Shown: piece after piece, positions 15,358 to 16,782 of the stretch
Layout of the letters: each line of letters begins with the position of its first letter
How positions within the stretch are numbered: the first letter of the stretch is position 1
DNA from: Planctomycetota bacterium
GTDB taxonomy: Bacteria; Planctomycetota; Planctomycetia; Pirellulales; Pirellulaceae
Reading direction: 5' to 3'
Length of the DNA stretch: 16,782 nt
Assembly: GCA_026692885.1 (NCBI GenBank)
Contig: JAPLNJ010000358.1
Span: 1 to 16,782, forward strand
Position numbers and translations under genes: made by a program
The notes under the pieces: model-generated
Told to the model about the DNA's origin: nothing
The model's input: the letters and a program-made list of their open reading frames with translations, nothing else
Databases searched by the model: none

Positions 15358-16782
15358 ATGGAATTCCGTAAAGTCTTGGCCCTGCGTGGCCCGAACATCT
15401 GGGCCAACTCGCCCGTCATCGAGGCTTGGGTGGACCTGGGCGAGTTGAAGGACCGTGCGTCGAACGAAATCCCGGGCTTCAACGAACGCCTGATGAGTTG
15501 GCTGCCCACGATGATCGAGCACCGCTGCAGCATTGGCGAGCGCGGAGGATTCTTCGAGCGGCTGCGGCGGGGCACCTATATGGCGCATATCTTAGAGCAC
15601 GTGACGCTCGAGATTCAGACGCTGGCTGGCGTCGAAGTCGGCTATGGCCGGGCCCGCGAGACCTCGGAAGAAGGCGTCTACAAGGTCGTCTTCAAGTACA
15701 AAGAGGAAAACCTGGGCCGGGCCTGTATCGCCACCGCTCGCGAGTTGTTGCTGGCCGCCGTACACGATCGGCCCTTCGACGTGCAGGCGGCGATTCATCC
15801 CTTACACGAGATGGCAGAGCGGTTCATGTTGGGCCCCAGCACGAACGCGATTGTCCAGGCCGCGCGCGAGCGGGGCATCCCGCACTATCGCTTGAATACC
15901 CAGAGCTTGGTGCAGTTCGGTTACGGCTCGAAACAGCGTCGTATTCAGGCTGCCGAGACCGATCGCAGCAGCGCCGTTGCCGAGTCGATCGCCCAGGACA
16001 AAGACCTGACTCGCATGTTCCTGCAAACGGTCGGAGTCCCCGTCCCAGACGGACGGCCCGTCACGGACGCCGAAGACGCCTGGGCAGCCGCCCAGGAGAT
16101 CGGTGCCGCTGTGGTCGTCAAGCCGCAGGACGGCAGCCAGGGCCGTGGCGTGGCCACGAACCTGCACACTCGTGAGCAGGTCATCGCGGCCTACCAGGCG
16201 GCTTTGCAAGAGAGCGACTCGATCATCGTGGAACGGTACGCGGCCGGGCACGACTATCGTCTGTTGGTCGTCGGTGGCAAAGTGGTCGCGGCGTCGCGGC
16301 GTGAGCCGGCCCATGTGATCGGCGACGGCACGCACACGATCCGCCAGTTGGTCGACGTCGCCAACACCGACCCGCGGCGCGGGGACCATCACGCCAACGT
16401 CTTGAGCAAGATGCGCCTGGATGCCGTCGCCTTGGGCGTGTTGCACGACCAAGGCTGCACGCCTGAGTCGATTCCGGCCGTCGGACAGTTGGTGCTGATC
16501 CGCCGGAATGCCAACTTGAGCACGGGCGGCACGGCGATTGACGTGACCGAGCGCGTGCACCCGGCCGTGGCGGCCCGCGCGGTGGACGCGGCCCAAGTGA
16601 TTGGGTTGGATCTCTGCGGTATCGATGTCGTGGCCCGCGACATCAGCATCCCGTTGGAGGAGCAGGGCGGGATCGTGGTCGAGGTCAACGCCGCCCCCGG
16701 CCTGCGGATGCATTTGGCGCCGTCGGTCGGCGTACCGCGTCCGGTGGGGGAAGCGATCATCGACATGATGTTCGAGCCGGGC
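15358..16782 (+). CDS. cphA: Cyanophycin synthetase, 5' part (cut by the right edge)
   Basis: 475 codons are visible without a stop; the full protein should be near 870-900 aa. CphA builds cyanophycin (poly-Asp backbone with Arg side chains), a cytoplasmic nitrogen and carbon reserve: the ATP-grasp domain adds Asp and the Mur-like domain adds Arg. Seen: N domain 1-160 beginning MEFRKVLALRGPNIW; HILEHVTLE (77-85) giving H77, E80, H81, E85, which fits the metallopeptidase-like primer-generating site reported for the N domain (from memory); RLNTQSLVQFGYG; ATP-grasp residues K255 (VVVKP), GSQGRG (259-264), E-R in IIVERY; PAHVIGDG (317-324); NLSTGGTAID (386-395); E442 and N444 in EVNAAPGLRMHL. The Mur domain lies outside the window. 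The ATG at 15358 is chosen from the family N-terminus and GGAAAG 10 bp upstream. Confidence 0.95.
   Translation, partial: MEFRKVLALRGPNIWANSPVIEAWVDLGELKDRASNEIPGFNERLMSWLPTMIEHRCSIGERGGFFERLRRGTYMAHILEHVTLEIQTLAGVEVGYGRARETSEEGVYKVVFKYKEENLGRACIATARELLLAAVHDRPFDVQAAIHPLHEMAERFMLGPSTNAIVQAARERGIPHYRLNTQSLVQFGYGSKQRRIQAAETDRSSAVAESIAQDKDLTRMFLQTVGVPVPDGRPVTDAEDAWAAAQEIGAAVVVKPQDGSQGRGVATNLHTREQVIAAYQAALQESDSIIVERYAAGHDYRLLVVGGKVVAASRREPAHVIGDGTHTIRQLVDVANTDPRRGDHHANVLSKMRLDAVALGVLHDQGCTPESIPAVGQLVLIRRNANLSTGGTAIDVTERVHPAVAARAVDAAQVIGLDLCGIDVVARDISIPLEEQGGIVVEVNAAPGLRMHLAPSVGVPRPVGEAIIDMMFEPG

Overview
The window reads as chromosomal DNA of a high-GC Gram-negative-type bacterium. A planctomycete, probably of the Pirellula type, is my best guess. 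The reasons are the two tripartite-type envelope exporters, weak or absent Shine-Dalgarno sites before most genes, and intergenic palindromes and heptanucleotide arrays of a kind I associate with planctomycete genomes. The taxon call is inference; no rRNA or other marker gene is present.

Layout, left to right. (1) Positions 1-132 hold a strong hairpin and no gene. (2) 133-4724, minus strand: an RND efflux operon, with a lipoprotein membrane-fusion protein followed by an AcrB/MexF-type HAE1 pump. The two genes are separated by a 15-unit heptanucleotide array that also supplies the stop codon and final codons of the upstream gene. (3) 4725-5308: a 584-bp divergent intergenic region with a long inverted repeat, a TATAAT box next to a 12-bp palindrome, an 11-bp direct repeat and a paired-hairpin element. 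(4) 5309-7586, plus strand: a tight two-gene unit, polyphosphate kinase 2 and pyruvate kinase, 4 bp apart. (5) 14307-7734, minus strand: a four-gene unit. It starts with a degenerate cyanophycin-synthetase paralogue and continues with an ABC ATPase, a double-FtsX-domain permease and a HlyD-like adaptor. (6) 14308-15357: a 1,050-bp intergenic region with repeats and leader-type stems but no convincing gene. (7) 15358 to the right edge, plus strand: a canonical cyanophycin synthetase whose N and ATP-grasp domains are complete; the Mur-ligase domain lies beyond the window.

The most interesting part is region 5. The paralogue keeps the ATP-grasp catalytic elements. It has lost the putative N-domain metallopeptidase motif, the P-loop lysine of the Mur-like domain, the Mur C-terminal domain and several ATP-grasp substrate-side loops. 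It is joined to a complete ABC exporter core (11-bp gap to the ATPase; a TAA stop directly abutting the ATG between permease and adaptor). This suggests a dedicated peptide-ligase plus export system beside the true cyanophycin synthetase. The product, and whether anything is exported, is inference.

A second theme is repeats. Two intergenic elements each consist of two inverted copies of a small hairpin that differ only by one compensatory base-pair change. A heptamer array extends, in degenerate in-phase form, into the coding region of the membrane-fusion protein, giving the protein a 7-residue period. The polyphosphate and cyanophycin genes together make the locus rich in reserve-polymer metabolism (phosphate, nitrogen, ATP).
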